Made by a program: the position numbers and the translations under genes. Shown in pieces: positions 1 through 6,738 of a stretch of 13,826 nt of DNA. This DNA is from Gammaproteobacteria bacterium. GTDB taxonomy: Bacteria > Pseudomonadota > Gammaproteobacteria > Chromatiales > Chromatiaceae. The DNA is taken from assembly GCA_029287695.1 (NCBI GenBank), contig JARFQQ010000011.1:1-13826 (forward strand). Direction: 5' to 3'. Each line of letters starts with the position of its first letter. Positions within the stretch are counted from its first letter, which is position 1. The notes beneath the pieces were generated by a model. That model was not told the DNA's origin, made no database searches, and was given only the letters and a program-made list of their open reading frames with translations.

Positions 1-1317
1 GGCAATCGCCGTATCCATGTTTCCGTTCCAGGCGAGATAACCGACTGCGCCTGAATAGATGCCGCGCTTGACAGGCTCGAGCTCGTCGATGATCTCCATG
101 GCACGAATCTTGGGGGCGCCGGAGACCGTGCCGGCCGGAAAGGTCGCGCGGATGACATCGATGGCATTCATGCCATCCTTCTGCTCACCGGTCACATTCG
201 AGACGATGTGCGTGACATGCGAATAACGTTCGATCACCATCCTGTCGGTGAGATTGACGGTACCGATTTTCGCAACGCGGCCCGTATCGTTCCTGCCGAG
301 GTCAATCAGCATCAGGTGCTCGGCAAATTCCTTGGGATCCGCGAGCAGCTCGGATTCGAGCGCCTGGTCTTCCTCCTCGCTGTAGCCACGACGACGCGTG
401 CCGGCAATGGGGCGCACTGTAACGATACCGTCCTCGAGGCGTGTCAGGATTTCAGGCGATGAACCGACTATCTGGAAATCGCCAAGATCCAGAAAGTACA
501 TGTAGGGCGACGGGTTCAGTCCGCGCAGTGCGCGGTAGAGATCAAGTGGCGGAGCATGAAACGGGATGCTCAGGCGCTGTGAGACGACAACCTGCATGCA
601 GTCGCCATCGAGAATGTATTCCTTGATGCGGTCTACGGCCTGCTTGAAACCCTCCTCCGTGAATCCTGATTTGAAATCGGATTCAATGACCTCGCGCGAA
701 CCTGCGAATCGCCTGCGCGGCGCGCCCTGGTTCATGCGCTCCACGAGTTCACTGATACGCGTTTCGGCCGAGACGAGGGTATCGCCTCTCGTCGGGTCGG
801 CATGCACGATAACGAACATGCGCCCCTTGAGGTTATCAAAAACAACCAGTTCATCAGACACCATCAGGAGGATGTCGGGTGTCTGCAACTCGTCGGGGTT
901 GGAAGAGTCCGCCAGCTTCTTTTCAATGTAGCGAATGGTATCGTAACCGAAATAGCCGACCAGCCCGCCCGAGAAACGCGGCAACCCCTCGACCTCGGCA
1001 GCCCTGAAATGCTGCTGGCACTCCTCGATATAGGCGAGCGGATCCTCGACCTCGCGCTGGTCGATAATCTCGTCGCCCTGGTATCTGGTTACCTGGTGGC
1101 CGCGCACCTCGAGTCTCGCCTTCGATGGCAGCCCGATGATGGAGTAACGGCCCCACTTCTCGCCGCCGTGAACCGACTCGAAAAGATAGGAGTACGGACC
1201 TTCGGCCAGTTTGAGATAGACACTGAGGGGCGTATCCAGGTCAGCGAGCACTTCGCGCGCAACAGGTATTCGGTTGTACCCCTCGTCGACGAGGGAGGAG
1301 AAAGTTTCAGGGGTCAT
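1..1317 (-). CDS. trpE: Anthranilate synthase component I, C-terminus cut by window edge
   Basis: TrpE converts chorismate plus ammonia or glutamine to anthranilate, the first committed step of tryptophan synthesis, in complex with the glutamine amidotransferase TrpG. The visible 439 codons run without a stop to base 1; the family is about 490-520 residues, so roughly 55-60 C-terminal residues lie outside. Seen: the N-terminal feedback region with SYLFESV at 43-49 (equivalent of the LLES tryptophan-binding motif), then the chorismate-binding domain with PIAGTRRRG (303-311), [15 protein letters not shown] (334-348), and [17 protein letters not shown] (394-410). The start ATG at 1317 has a GGAG Shine-Dalgarno six bases upstream and matches the start of Pseudomonas-type TrpE, MT..F..L..EGYNRIP. 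It is divergent from the acyltransferase gene. The intact tryptophan-sensing motif suggests normal feedback inhibition (inference). A paralogue such as PabB or a phenazine enzyme is unlikely given the close match to TrpE throughout. Confidence 0.96.
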   Translation of the reverse strand, partial: MTPETFSSLVDEGYNRIPVAREVLADLDTPLSVYLKLAEGPYSYLFESVHGGEKWGRYSIIGLPSKARLEVRGHQVTRYQGDEIIDQREVEDPLAYIEECQQHFRAAEVEGLPRFSGGLVGYFGYDTIRYIEKKLADSSNPDELQTPDILLMVSDELVVFDNLKGRMFVIVHADPTRGDTLVSAETRISELVERMNQGAPRRRFAGSREVIESDFKSGFTEEGFKQAVDRIKEYILDGDCMQVVVSQRLSIPFHAPPLDLYRALRGLNPSPYMYFLDLGDFQIVGSSPEILTRLEDGIVTVRPIAGTRRRGYSEEEDQALESELLADPKEFAEHLMLIDLGRNDTGRVAKIGTVNLTDRMVIERYSHVTHIVSNVTGEQKDGMNAIDVIRATFPAGTVSGAPKIRAMEIIDELEPVKRGIYSGAVGYLAWNGNMDTAIA

Positions 1318-1335
1318 CGGGGGCTCCACATAACA

Positions 1336-1393
1336 GACAAAAAGATCTACGCCGGATGTGCATCAGCACCATCGCGTTCCGATCTTTTCTGTC
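1336..1393 (-). promoter_or_regulatory. Terminator-like hairpin in the trpE leader, possible attenuator
   Basis: Read on the minus strand, GACAGAAAAGATC (1393-1381) pairs with GATCTTTTTGTC (1347-1336) with one bulged base. Inside, ACGC pairs with GCGT, and GATGGTGC pairs with GCACATC around a TGAT loop, again with one bulged G. This gives about 23 base pairs in 58 bases, an A tract before and a T tract after, ending 18 bases before the trpE ATG. The shape is that of an intrinsic terminator, so a role as an attenuator of trpE is plausible but inferred. The structure is nearly symmetric and could also act on the plus strand. No tandem tryptophan codons are present in front of it. Confidence 0.45.
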
Positions 1394-1497
1394 ATGTCAT
1401 GTGAACAGGGATACATGGCGTGCTGAATTGATTTACAATTTCTGGCAAGGCACAAACATTAACAAAACTGGCACAAGATTCAATACCGGGGCGCCAT

Positions 1498-1517
1498 TTT
1501 TCTTGCCTGCAAGAAAA
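1498..1517. repeat. Perfect 9-bp inverted repeat before the acyltransferase start
   Basis: TTTTCTTGC and GCAAGAAAA are perfect reverse complements separated by CT. The element lies 27 bases upstream of the acyltransferase ATG, in the 227-base divergent region between trpE and that gene. It could be an operator for a dimeric regulator or an RNA hairpin close to the ribosome site; no long T tract follows outside the stem, so a terminator role is not favoured. The rest of 1394-1544 holds only weak promoter-like hexamers, for example TTTACA at 1432-1437 on the plus strand. Confidence 0.5.
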
Positions 1518-1544
1518 GCTTGCGCGGAATCCCCCCAACTTCAC

Positions 1545-2450
1545 ATGGCTTCACCGCACTTACATCCGAAATACCTGCCTCTGTGGCTTGTTGCAGGCCT
1601 TCTCTGGCTCATGGCGCAACTGCCGTGGAAGTTCTGCATGGGCGCCGGACGCGCACTGGGATCCCTCATCTGGCTCGTGCTGAGACCGAACCGCAAGCGC
1701 GTGTTGATGACAAATATCCGCCTCTGTTTCCCGGAACTCTCCGAAGAGGAGCAGGAAAAGCTCGCCCGCCAGCACATCCATGCAGCGGGACAGGGCATTC
1801 TCGAGGTGGCACTCGCCTGGTGGGCGCGGGATAGCAAGCTCCGGCCACTGGCACATGTCTCCGGTCTCGAGCACCTCGAGCGTGCCAGGGCAGAGGGCAA
1901 GGGCGTCATCCTGCTGTCGGCCCATTTCACATCGCTCGAAATGGGCGGGAGAATGCTGGGATTCTACTCGCCCTTCCATGTCGTCTACCGCAGCAACGAA
2001 AATCCTTTCACGGAGTATCTGCTGAAACGCAACAGGGACAAACATTCGGACATGGCAATCGACAAGCGAAACATCAAGCAGATGGTCAGGAGCCTCCGCT
2101 CGGACAATGTCGTCTGGTATGCGCCGGACCAGGACATGATCTCGAAGGATCCCCTCTTCGCGCCCTTCATGGGAATCATGACAGCGACAAACACGGCCAC
2201 TTCCCGGCTGGCGAAGATCAGCCGTGCTCCCGTCGTGCCCTATGCCATTTTCCGCCGCAAGGACGGCAAAGGCTACGATCTCGAATTTCAACCCGCCATG
2301 GAGGGGTTTCCTTCAGGTGATGACCTGGAAGATGCCACGCGCATCAACCGGATATTCGAGGAGTGGATCAGGAGACAGCCGGAAGACTATTTCTGGTTTC
2401 ACAGGCGTTTCAAGCAACGCCCTCCGGGGGAACCGGATCTCTATCGCTGA
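1545..2450 (+). CDS. Lipid A biosynthesis acyltransferase, LpxL/HtrB family
   Basis: This 301-residue protein belongs to the LpxL/LpxM lysophospholipid acyltransferase family, inner-membrane enzymes that move an acyl chain from acyl-ACP to a lipid A precursor. Seen: an N-terminal hydrophobic segment at about 11-29, the catalytic HX4E motif in AHFTSLEMG (H127, E132), VVYRSNENPF (146-155), WYAPDQDM (191-198), and the C-terminal signature YFWFHRRFKQRPPG (282-295). The length is typical (about 300). The reading frame is open upstream to 1356, but the extra residues are not family-like and ATG 1545 aligns with the usual N-terminus; no strong Shine-Dalgarno is visible. It is divergent from trpE and convergent with the phosphatase gene 33 bases downstream. 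Whether it adds the laurate-type or the later myristate-type chain cannot be read from sequence, so no LpxL/LpxM choice is made. Confidence 0.9.
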   Translation: MASPHLHPKYLPLWLVAGLLWLMAQLPWKFCMGAGRALGSLIWLVLRPNRKRVLMTNIRLCFPELSEEEQEKLARQHIHAAGQGILEVALAWWARDSKLRPLAHVSGLEHLERARAEGKGVILLSAHFTSLEMGGRMLGFYSPFHVVYRSNENPFTEYLLKRNRDKHSDMAIDKRNIKQMVRSLRSDNVVWYAPDQDMISKDPLFAPFMGIMTATNTATSRLAKISRAPVVPYAIFRRKDGKGYDLEFQPAMEGFPSGDDLEDATRINRIFEEWIRRQPEDYFWFHRRFKQRPPGEPDLYR

Positions 2451-2483
2451 GACCCTGCCTGTCCGATCAACGACGGGTTGTTG

Positions 2484-2921
2484 CTAGAGATACGGGATCC
2501 AGTCCTTCACGCCCTGCCGAATCCCGACGAGCGCCTCCTCGAAGGCTTCGCGCGGTTTCTTGTAGGGGTCGTCGACAGTGATGTCGGACCACTTGCCGAT
2601 GGTAAAGACCCGTCCTTTCGCAAAAGGATAGAGACGTTCGACCTCCTGCTGCTGCCATGACTCCATGACGAGGATGAGTTCGGACTCGGCGATGATCTCG
2701 GGAGAGATTTGTCGCGCACGGTGTGCCCCGATATCGATTCCGGCCTCCTGCATGAGCTGGACTGCAATCGGGTCGGCTGCATGATCGACGAGGGCGCCGA
2801 TTCCTGCGGAATGGACCAGGACATCCCTGCCAGACTCGCGCGCAACCTCCCTGAAGAGACCCTCGGCCATGGGGCTGCGGCAGATATTGCCGACACAGAC
2901 TGTCAAGAGCGATTTGATCAT
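2484..2921 (-). CDS. Low-molecular-weight protein tyrosine phosphatase, Wzb/Etp-like
   Basis: The 145-residue cytoplasmic protein has the whole fold of the low-molecular-weight phosphotyrosine phosphatases. Seen: the P-loop CVGNICRSP with catalytic C9 and R15 (CX5R), HSAGIGALVDHAADP at 37-51, the substrate-loop segment ARQIS (69-73), and the general-acid motif DPY with D118. In Wzb and Etp this enzyme dephosphorylates a tyrosine autokinase (Wzc/Etk) that controls exopolysaccharide or capsule export. No Wza, Wzc or polymerase gene is next to it here, so the substrate is unknown. Start ATG 2921 gives the standard N-terminus, with AAGGAA 11 bases upstream. The gene is divergent from the GalT-like gene (126-base gap) and probably transcribed alone. 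An arsenate reductase of the same fold is less likely because the DPY loop and Wzb-type sequence fit a phosphatase. Confidence 0.93.
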   Translation of the reverse strand: MIKSLLTVCVGNICRSPMAEGLFREVARESGRDVLVHSAGIGALVDHAADPIAVQLMQEAGIDIGAHRARQISPEIIAESELILVMESWQQQEVERLYPFAKGRVFTIGKWSDITVDDPYKKPREAFEEALVGIRQGVKDWIPYL

Positions 2922-2984
2922 CGGGCCTGTTTTCCTTTTCCGGGGGTTACCATGCCTGCGTTTATGTCTCCATCGAACACTTTG

Positions 2985-3019
2985 ATTGAGGTATTAGAGC
3001 ATGAAATGGTATCAATGCT
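2985..3019 (+). promoter_or_regulatory. Candidate promoter with operator-like inverted repeats before the GalT-like gene
   Basis: TTGAGG (2986-2991) and TATCAA (3010-3015) are spaced by 18 bases and point at the gene starting at 3048. Two short inverted repeats overlap this -10: AGCAT (2998-3002) with ATGCT (3015-3019), and ATTGA (2985-2989) with TCAAT (3012-3016). A repressor site over the promoter would look like this, but arms of five bases can arise by chance in AT-rich DNA. The rest of the 126-base divergent region (2922-3047) shows no clear promoter for the phosphatase gene. Confidence 0.3.
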
Positions 3020-3047
3020 GTGACAGAAAATCAGGGTAATCCATTTC

Positions 3048-4142
3048 ATGAGTGATGAGCAAAAGTCTGTACGGGAAATCCGTATCAATCCGATCGTACC
3101 AACTGAATCCGTACTTGTCTCGACGGCACGCGGCATGCGCCCCAGAAAGGCAGAGGAAAAAGTTGACAGGGACACCCGTGCACATGTCGAAACCTGCCCC
3201 TTTTGCAAGGGCAACGAGGAGAAAACACCGCCGGAAATCCTGGCCTTTCCGGATCCCGAGAACTGGGAAATCCGCATTGTTCCGAACCTCTTTCCGGTGC
3301 TCGGTGACGATAACCCCCAGACCGGAATCACATTCGGGCTGCAGCAAGTCATCGATGGCTACGGGCGCCACGAGGTCATCATCGACAACGCCTCGCACGG
3401 TATCGCGATTCACGAGATGGAGAAAGAGCACCTGCAGAATCTCTTCTCGATCTACCGGCAGCGCATGCAGGAACTCTACGAGAGCGATCCTCGCCTGAAG
3501 TATGTCCTGGTCTTCAAGAATTTCGGACCGGCGGCGGGCGCAAGCATCCCGCATACGCACAGCCAGATCATCGCCACACCCGTCGTCCCCCAGAACGTGG
3601 AGGATGAGGTCATCAACAGCAGGCAGTATCACGCCAAGTACAACCAGTGTGTCTTCTGCTCGCTCATCGACGAGGCGCTCACCTACGAAGCGACGATCTA
3701 TGACCGTGAGTCGGGCGAAATACGGCGCAAGATCGATGTCGGACAGTATGTCGTGGAACGCAGCCGCCACTTCGTCGCGATCAAGCCTTTTGCCAGCCGC
3801 TACGAGTGGGAACTGCATATCCTCCCACTCGATCACCAGGCGGATTTTCTCCAGGTCACGGCCGATCAGCTCGAGGATTTCGCACAACTTCTGAAGCGCA
3901 CGATGCAGCGCCTTGATAAGGTGATCGGGGGTGCGCAGTACAACTTTTTCCTGCATTCGAAGCCCCACGGCAAGGATTATGAGAACTGCAACGAGAGCTA
4001 TCACTGGCACCTGGAGATCTGCCCGCGCACCTCGATCCCGACCGGATTCGAACTTGGTTCAGGACTGTTCGTCTCCACCATCAGCCCGGAAGATGCCGCT
4101 TCAGCGCTCAGGGCTGTGGAACTGCCGGATGAATCCGCTTAA
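3048..4142 (+). CDS. GalT-like hexose-1-phosphate nucleotidylyltransferase (HIT superfamily)
   Basis: The 364-residue protein resembles galactose-1-phosphate uridylyltransferases, which swap UMP between UDP-glucose and a hexose 1-phosphate through a uridylyl-histidine intermediate. Seen: a metal-type pair CPFC (C50, C53) with H108 in GYGRHEV and H169 as further likely ligands; the active-site GASIPHTHSQ with H169-T-H171-S-Q173, H171 being the expected nucleophile; a second CxxC pair (C201, C204); and a C-terminal half-site HWHLEICPR (319-327). Classical GalT has HPHGQ, whereas HxHSQ also occurs in plant ADP-glucose phosphorylase-type relatives, so the true substrate could be UDP-glucose, ADP-glucose or another sugar nucleotide. 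ATG 3048 gives the right N-terminus; AGGG is 11 bases upstream. No other Leloir gene (galK, galE, galM) is in the window. It may be cotranscribed with gcvR (66-base gap), though that gap could hold a promoter. Confidence 0.85.
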   Translation: MSDEQKSVREIRINPIVPTESVLVSTARGMRPRKAEEKVDRDTRAHVETCPFCKGNEEKTPPEILAFPDPENWEIRIVPNLFPVLGDDNPQTGITFGLQQVIDGYGRHEVIIDNASHGIAIHEMEKEHLQNLFSIYRQRMQELYESDPRLKYVLVFKNFGPAAGASIPHTHSQIIATPVVPQNVEDEVINSRQYHAKYNQCVFCSLIDEALTYEATIYDRESGEIRRKIDVGQYVVERSRHFVAIKPFASRYEWELHILPLDHQADFLQVTADQLEDFAQLLKRTMQRLDKVIGGAQYNFFLHSKPHGKDYENCNESYHWHLEICPRTSIPTGFELGSGLFVSTISPEDAASALRAVELPDESA

Positions 4143-4208
4143 ACTCGGGGAACAGCGCAGGACCTGCCAGCACCACCTGGTGAAACACCCGCGGCACTTC
4201 CACTTCAT

Positions 4209-4754
4209 ATGGAACAATCTGTGAAAAACAGCCAGCTCGTTATTTCAGCAATCGGCCAGGACCGGCCAGGCATCGTCGACAGGATCACTCGCTACATCTT
4301 CGAACACGACCTCAACATCAGTGACAGCCGCATGTCCGTGCTCGGTGGCGAGTTTGCCATCCAGATGCTCGTGGTCGGCCCCTGGAACGAGATTGCGAAG
4401 TTCGAGTCCACCATTCCCGAACTTGAATCCTCCCTCGACCTGGGCATCGTTGCGCGCCGCACCGATATCCGTCCGCGAAACCAGCAACTGCTGCCCTACG
4501 TGGTGGATGTCGTGGCGCTCGATAATCCCGGCATCGTGCATCACCTTGCCAATTTCTTCTCACAGCGCAACATCAATATCGAGGAACTGTCGACGACCAG
4601 TTATGCGGCCCCGCATACAGGCACCCCGATGTTTGCCGTGAATCTCGAGGTCGGTGTTCCGGCCGACATAAAGATCTCCGAACTGCGCGATGACTTCATG
4701 AATTTCTGCGATACCATGAATCTCGACGCTGTTCTCGAACCCGCTAAAAACTGA
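4209..4754 (+). CDS. gcvR: Glycine cleavage system repressor, double ACT protein
   Basis: GcvR is a cytoplasmic two-ACT-domain protein that in E. coli inhibits the activator GcvA when glycine is scarce, keeping the glycine cleavage operon off. Seen: ACT domain 1 at about 9-77 (ISAIGQDRPGIVDRITRYI, then NISDSRMSVLGGEFAIQMLV) and ACT domain 2 at about 95-170 (VVALDNPGIVHHLANFF, NINIEELST). The length of 181 residues fits the family. The bcp gene follows 13 bases later, as in E. coli gcvR-bcp, which supports the name. The ATG at 4209 lacks a clear ribosome site; an in-frame GTG at 4221 has GGAA six bases upstream and could be the true start, removing four residues. No glycine cleavage gene or GcvA is in the window. 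Confidence 0.87.
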   Translation: MEQSVKNSQLVISAIGQDRPGIVDRITRYIFEHDLNISDSRMSVLGGEFAIQMLVVGPWNEIAKFESTIPELESSLDLGIVARRTDIRPRNQQLLPYVVDVVALDNPGIVHHLANFFSQRNINIEELSTTSYAAPHTGTPMFAVNLEVGVPADIKISELRDDFMNFCDTMNLDAVLEPAKN

Positions 4755-4767
4755 GGGAACCTGAAGA

Positions 4768-5247
4768 ATGACGAAAACAGTCAAACCCGGGAAGAAAGTA
4801 CCGGTCATCGAACTGCATATCACCGGCGACAAGAGAGTGAGTCTCTCCGACTATGCAGGTAAACACCTCGTGCTCTATTTCGATCCGAAGGCCAGTACAC
4901 CGGGTTGCACCAGTGAGGGACTCGACTTCAGCGCTGCCATCAACAAGTTCAGGCGCCAGTCATGCGCGATACTCGGCGCATCCAGGGACAGCCTCAAGGC
5001 CCAGGAAAACTTCAAGGCAAAACAGGAATTCCCGTTCGACCTCGTCTCCGACAAGGAAGAGGCTCTGTGTAACCTGTTCGATGTCATCAAGATGAAAAAC
5101 ATGTATGGCAAGCAGGTACGCGGCATCGAGCGCAGTACCTTTCTTATCGACCCGGACGGAAAACTCGCAAGAGAGTGGCGCGGGGTCAAGGTACCCGGCC
5201 ATGTCGATGAAGTGCTGGATGCAGTCAAGGAACTCAACAAGGCCTGA
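4768..5247 (+). CDS. bcp: Peroxiredoxin, Bcp/PrxQ family, lacking the usual resolving Cys
   Basis: Bcp/PrxQ enzymes reduce hydrogen peroxide and organic hydroperoxides in the cytoplasm, normally recharged by thioredoxin. Seen in 159 residues: the PxxxTxxC active site (P40, T44, peroxidatic C47), the conserved R122 in IERSTFLID, and PGH near the C-terminus. In many Bcp proteins, including E. coli Bcp, the resolving cysteine sits five residues after the peroxidatic one; here that position is L52 (TSEGLDF). Two other cysteines exist, C66 and C101, so the enzyme may work as a one-cysteine peroxidase or use one of these; this is inference. FDP replaces the common FYP before the active site. ATG 4768 is preceded by GAGGGAA. 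It lies in a tight run gcvR-bcp-phoH with gaps of 13 and 5 bases. Confidence 0.93.
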   Translation: MTKTVKPGKKVPVIELHITGDKRVSLSDYAGKHLVLYFDPKASTPGCTSEGLDFSAAINKFRRQSCAILGASRDSLKAQENFKAKQEFPFDLVSDKEEALCNLFDVIKMKNMYGKQVRGIERSTFLIDPDGKLAREWRGVKVPGHVDEVLDAVKELNKA

Positions 5248-5252
5248 AAAGC

Positions 5253-6671
5253 GTGACACAACATAAAAAAATCTTCGTGCTGGACACCAATGTCCTGATG
5301 CACGACCCGACCGCCATTTTCCGTTTCAAGGAACACGACATCTTTCTGCCAATGGTGGTACTCGAGGAGCTCGACCGCGGCAAGAAAGGGACTTCGGAAG
5401 TCGCTCGCAACGTACGCCAGGTCAGCCGTTTTCTCGATGACCTCATGGCCGACGCCTCCCACGAGCAGATCGAGCATGGCCTTCCCCTGCCCTCCTGGGG
5501 CGGATTACCGGATGAACTGCATGAAGAGGAAGAGGTCCGCGATCACGGATCCCTCTTCTTCCAGACGACCATCCTGCCGCAGAAGCTTCCGGATACGCTG
5601 CCGGGCAATACGCCCGACAACGATATTCTCGGTACGGCCATGGCCCTCAGGAAGCTTTACAAAGGACGTGACGTCACCCTGGTCTCAAAGGATATCAACC
5701 TGCGCATAAAGGCCGCGGTCGTCGGTCTGCGCGCGGAAGATTACAGCAACGACCAGGTACTCGACGATGTCGACCTGCTTTACAAGGGGCATACTGCCCT
5801 GCCACCTGACTTCTGGGACAGCCACAGCAAGGACATCGAGTCCTGGCAGGAAGAAGGCCACACCTACTACCGCGTTTCAGGGCCGGACACCAAGCAGTGG
5901 CACGTAGGCCAGTGCCTCTACTTCGAGGAAGATGCAGGCTTCGAGGCGATCGTGCGAGAGCGCGTGGGTGATGATGCGATGATCGAGGTCGCCAGGGATT
6001 ACCGCACACCGAATCATTCGGTCTGGGGAATCATGGCTCGCAACCGGGAACAGAATTTCGCGCTGAATATGCTCATGGATCCGCAACTCGATTTCGTCAC
6101 GCTGCTCGGCGCGGCCGGCACCGGCAAGACACTGCTGACACTCGCTGCAGGACTGACCCAGGTACTCGACGAGAATCGTTACAGCGAGATCATCATGACG
6201 CGCGTCACGGTACCTGTCGGCGAGGATATCGGCTTTCTGCCCGGAACCGAGGAAGAGAAGATGACCCCCTGGATGGGTGCGCTCATGGACAACCTCGAAG
6301 TGCTCAACCGCACGGAGGGCGGCGGCGACTGGGGACGCGCGGCGACTGATGACCTGTTGCGCTCACGCATTCGCATTCATTCCGTGAACTTCATGCGCGG
6401 CCGCACATTCCTCAACAAGTACATTATCCTCGACGAGGCACAGAATCTCACTGCCAAGCAGATGAAAACCCTGATCACGCGTGCCGGTCCCGGCACCAAG
6501 ATTGTCTGCCTGGGCAACATTGCGCAAATCGACACACCTTACCTGACCGAGACAACCTCGGGCCTGACGTTCGTGGTCGACAAGTTCAAGAGCTGGAGAC
6601 ACGCCGGACATATCACGCTGATGCGCGGAGAACGCTCACGCCTTGCAGAGTTTGCCTCCGACGAACTCTAG
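5253..6671 (+). CDS. PIN domain-PhoH ATPase fusion (PhoH2/YlaK type)
   Basis: The 472-residue protein joins an N-terminal PIN ribonuclease domain to a C-terminal PhoH ATPase domain, the PhoH2 architecture, for which RNA unwinding and cleavage has been reported in mycobacteria. Seen: PIN acidic residues D11 (FVLDTNVL), E38/E39, D122/D124 (PDNDILG) and D147 (SKDINL); Walker A GAAGTGKT at 286-293; Walker B IILDEAQN with D394 and E395; GNIAQID (421-427); and the end motif RGERSRLAEFA. Both active sites look intact. The start is GTG at 5253, five bases after the bcp stop, with AAGG about ten bases upstream; the first ATG (residue 16) would remove the first PIN strand and D11, so GTG is preferred. 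It probably belongs to the gcvR-bcp transcript. No separate antitoxin-like gene precedes it, unlike mycobacterial phoAT. Confidence 0.92.
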   Translation: MTQHKKIFVLDTNVLMHDPTAIFRFKEHDIFLPMVVLEELDRGKKGTSEVARNVRQVSRFLDDLMADASHEQIEHGLPLPSWGGLPDELHEEEEVRDHGSLFFQTTILPQKLPDTLPGNTPDNDILGTAMALRKLYKGRDVTLVSKDINLRIKAAVVGLRAEDYSNDQVLDDVDLLYKGHTALPPDFWDSHSKDIESWQEEGHTYYRVSGPDTKQWHVGQCLYFEEDAGFEAIVRERVGDDAMIEVARDYRTPNHSVWGIMARNREQNFALNMLMDPQLDFVTLLGAAGTGKTLLTLAAGLTQVLDENRYSEIIMTRVTVPVGEDIGFLPGTEEEKMTPWMGALMDNLEVLNRTEGGGDWGRAATDDLLRSRIRIHSVNFMRGRTFLNKYIILDEAQNLTAKQMKTLITRAGPGTKIVCLGNIAQIDTPYLTETTSGLTFVVDKFKSWRHAGHITLMRGERSRLAEFASDEL

Positions 6672-6724
6672 CGGAAACGGGAGCGACCGGGAGTAGAGGG
6701 AGATTCGCAGTACCCTGCCTTCGG

Positions 6725-6738
6725 GACGCGCTCGCGTC
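6725..6738. terminator. Short GC-rich hairpin between convergent phoH-like and perM genes
   Basis: GACGCG and CGCGTC form a perfect palindrome around CT and overlap the last two bases of the perM stop codon. It sits in the 65-base gap between converging genes, where a two-way terminator would be expected. No T tract follows on either strand, so it is not a standard intrinsic terminator; it may only stabilise transcript ends. Confidence 0.3.

Noticed and set aside
802..1404. Open frame of 200 codons on the plus strand opposite trpE
   Set aside because: trpE is certain on the minus strand; the plus frame shows no motif and runs into the intergenic region.
1560..2291. Open frame of 243 codons on the minus strand opposite the acyltransferase
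   Set aside because: The plus-strand protein carries all catalytic motifs of its family; the opposite frame is a shadow.
2469..2482. CAAC/GTTG hairpin between the converging acyltransferase and phosphatase genes
   Set aside because: Only four pairs with no T tract; not distinguishable from chance.
3012..4010. Open frame of 332 codons on the minus strand opposite the GalT-like gene
   Set aside because: Antisense shadow of a well-supported gene, with no family features.
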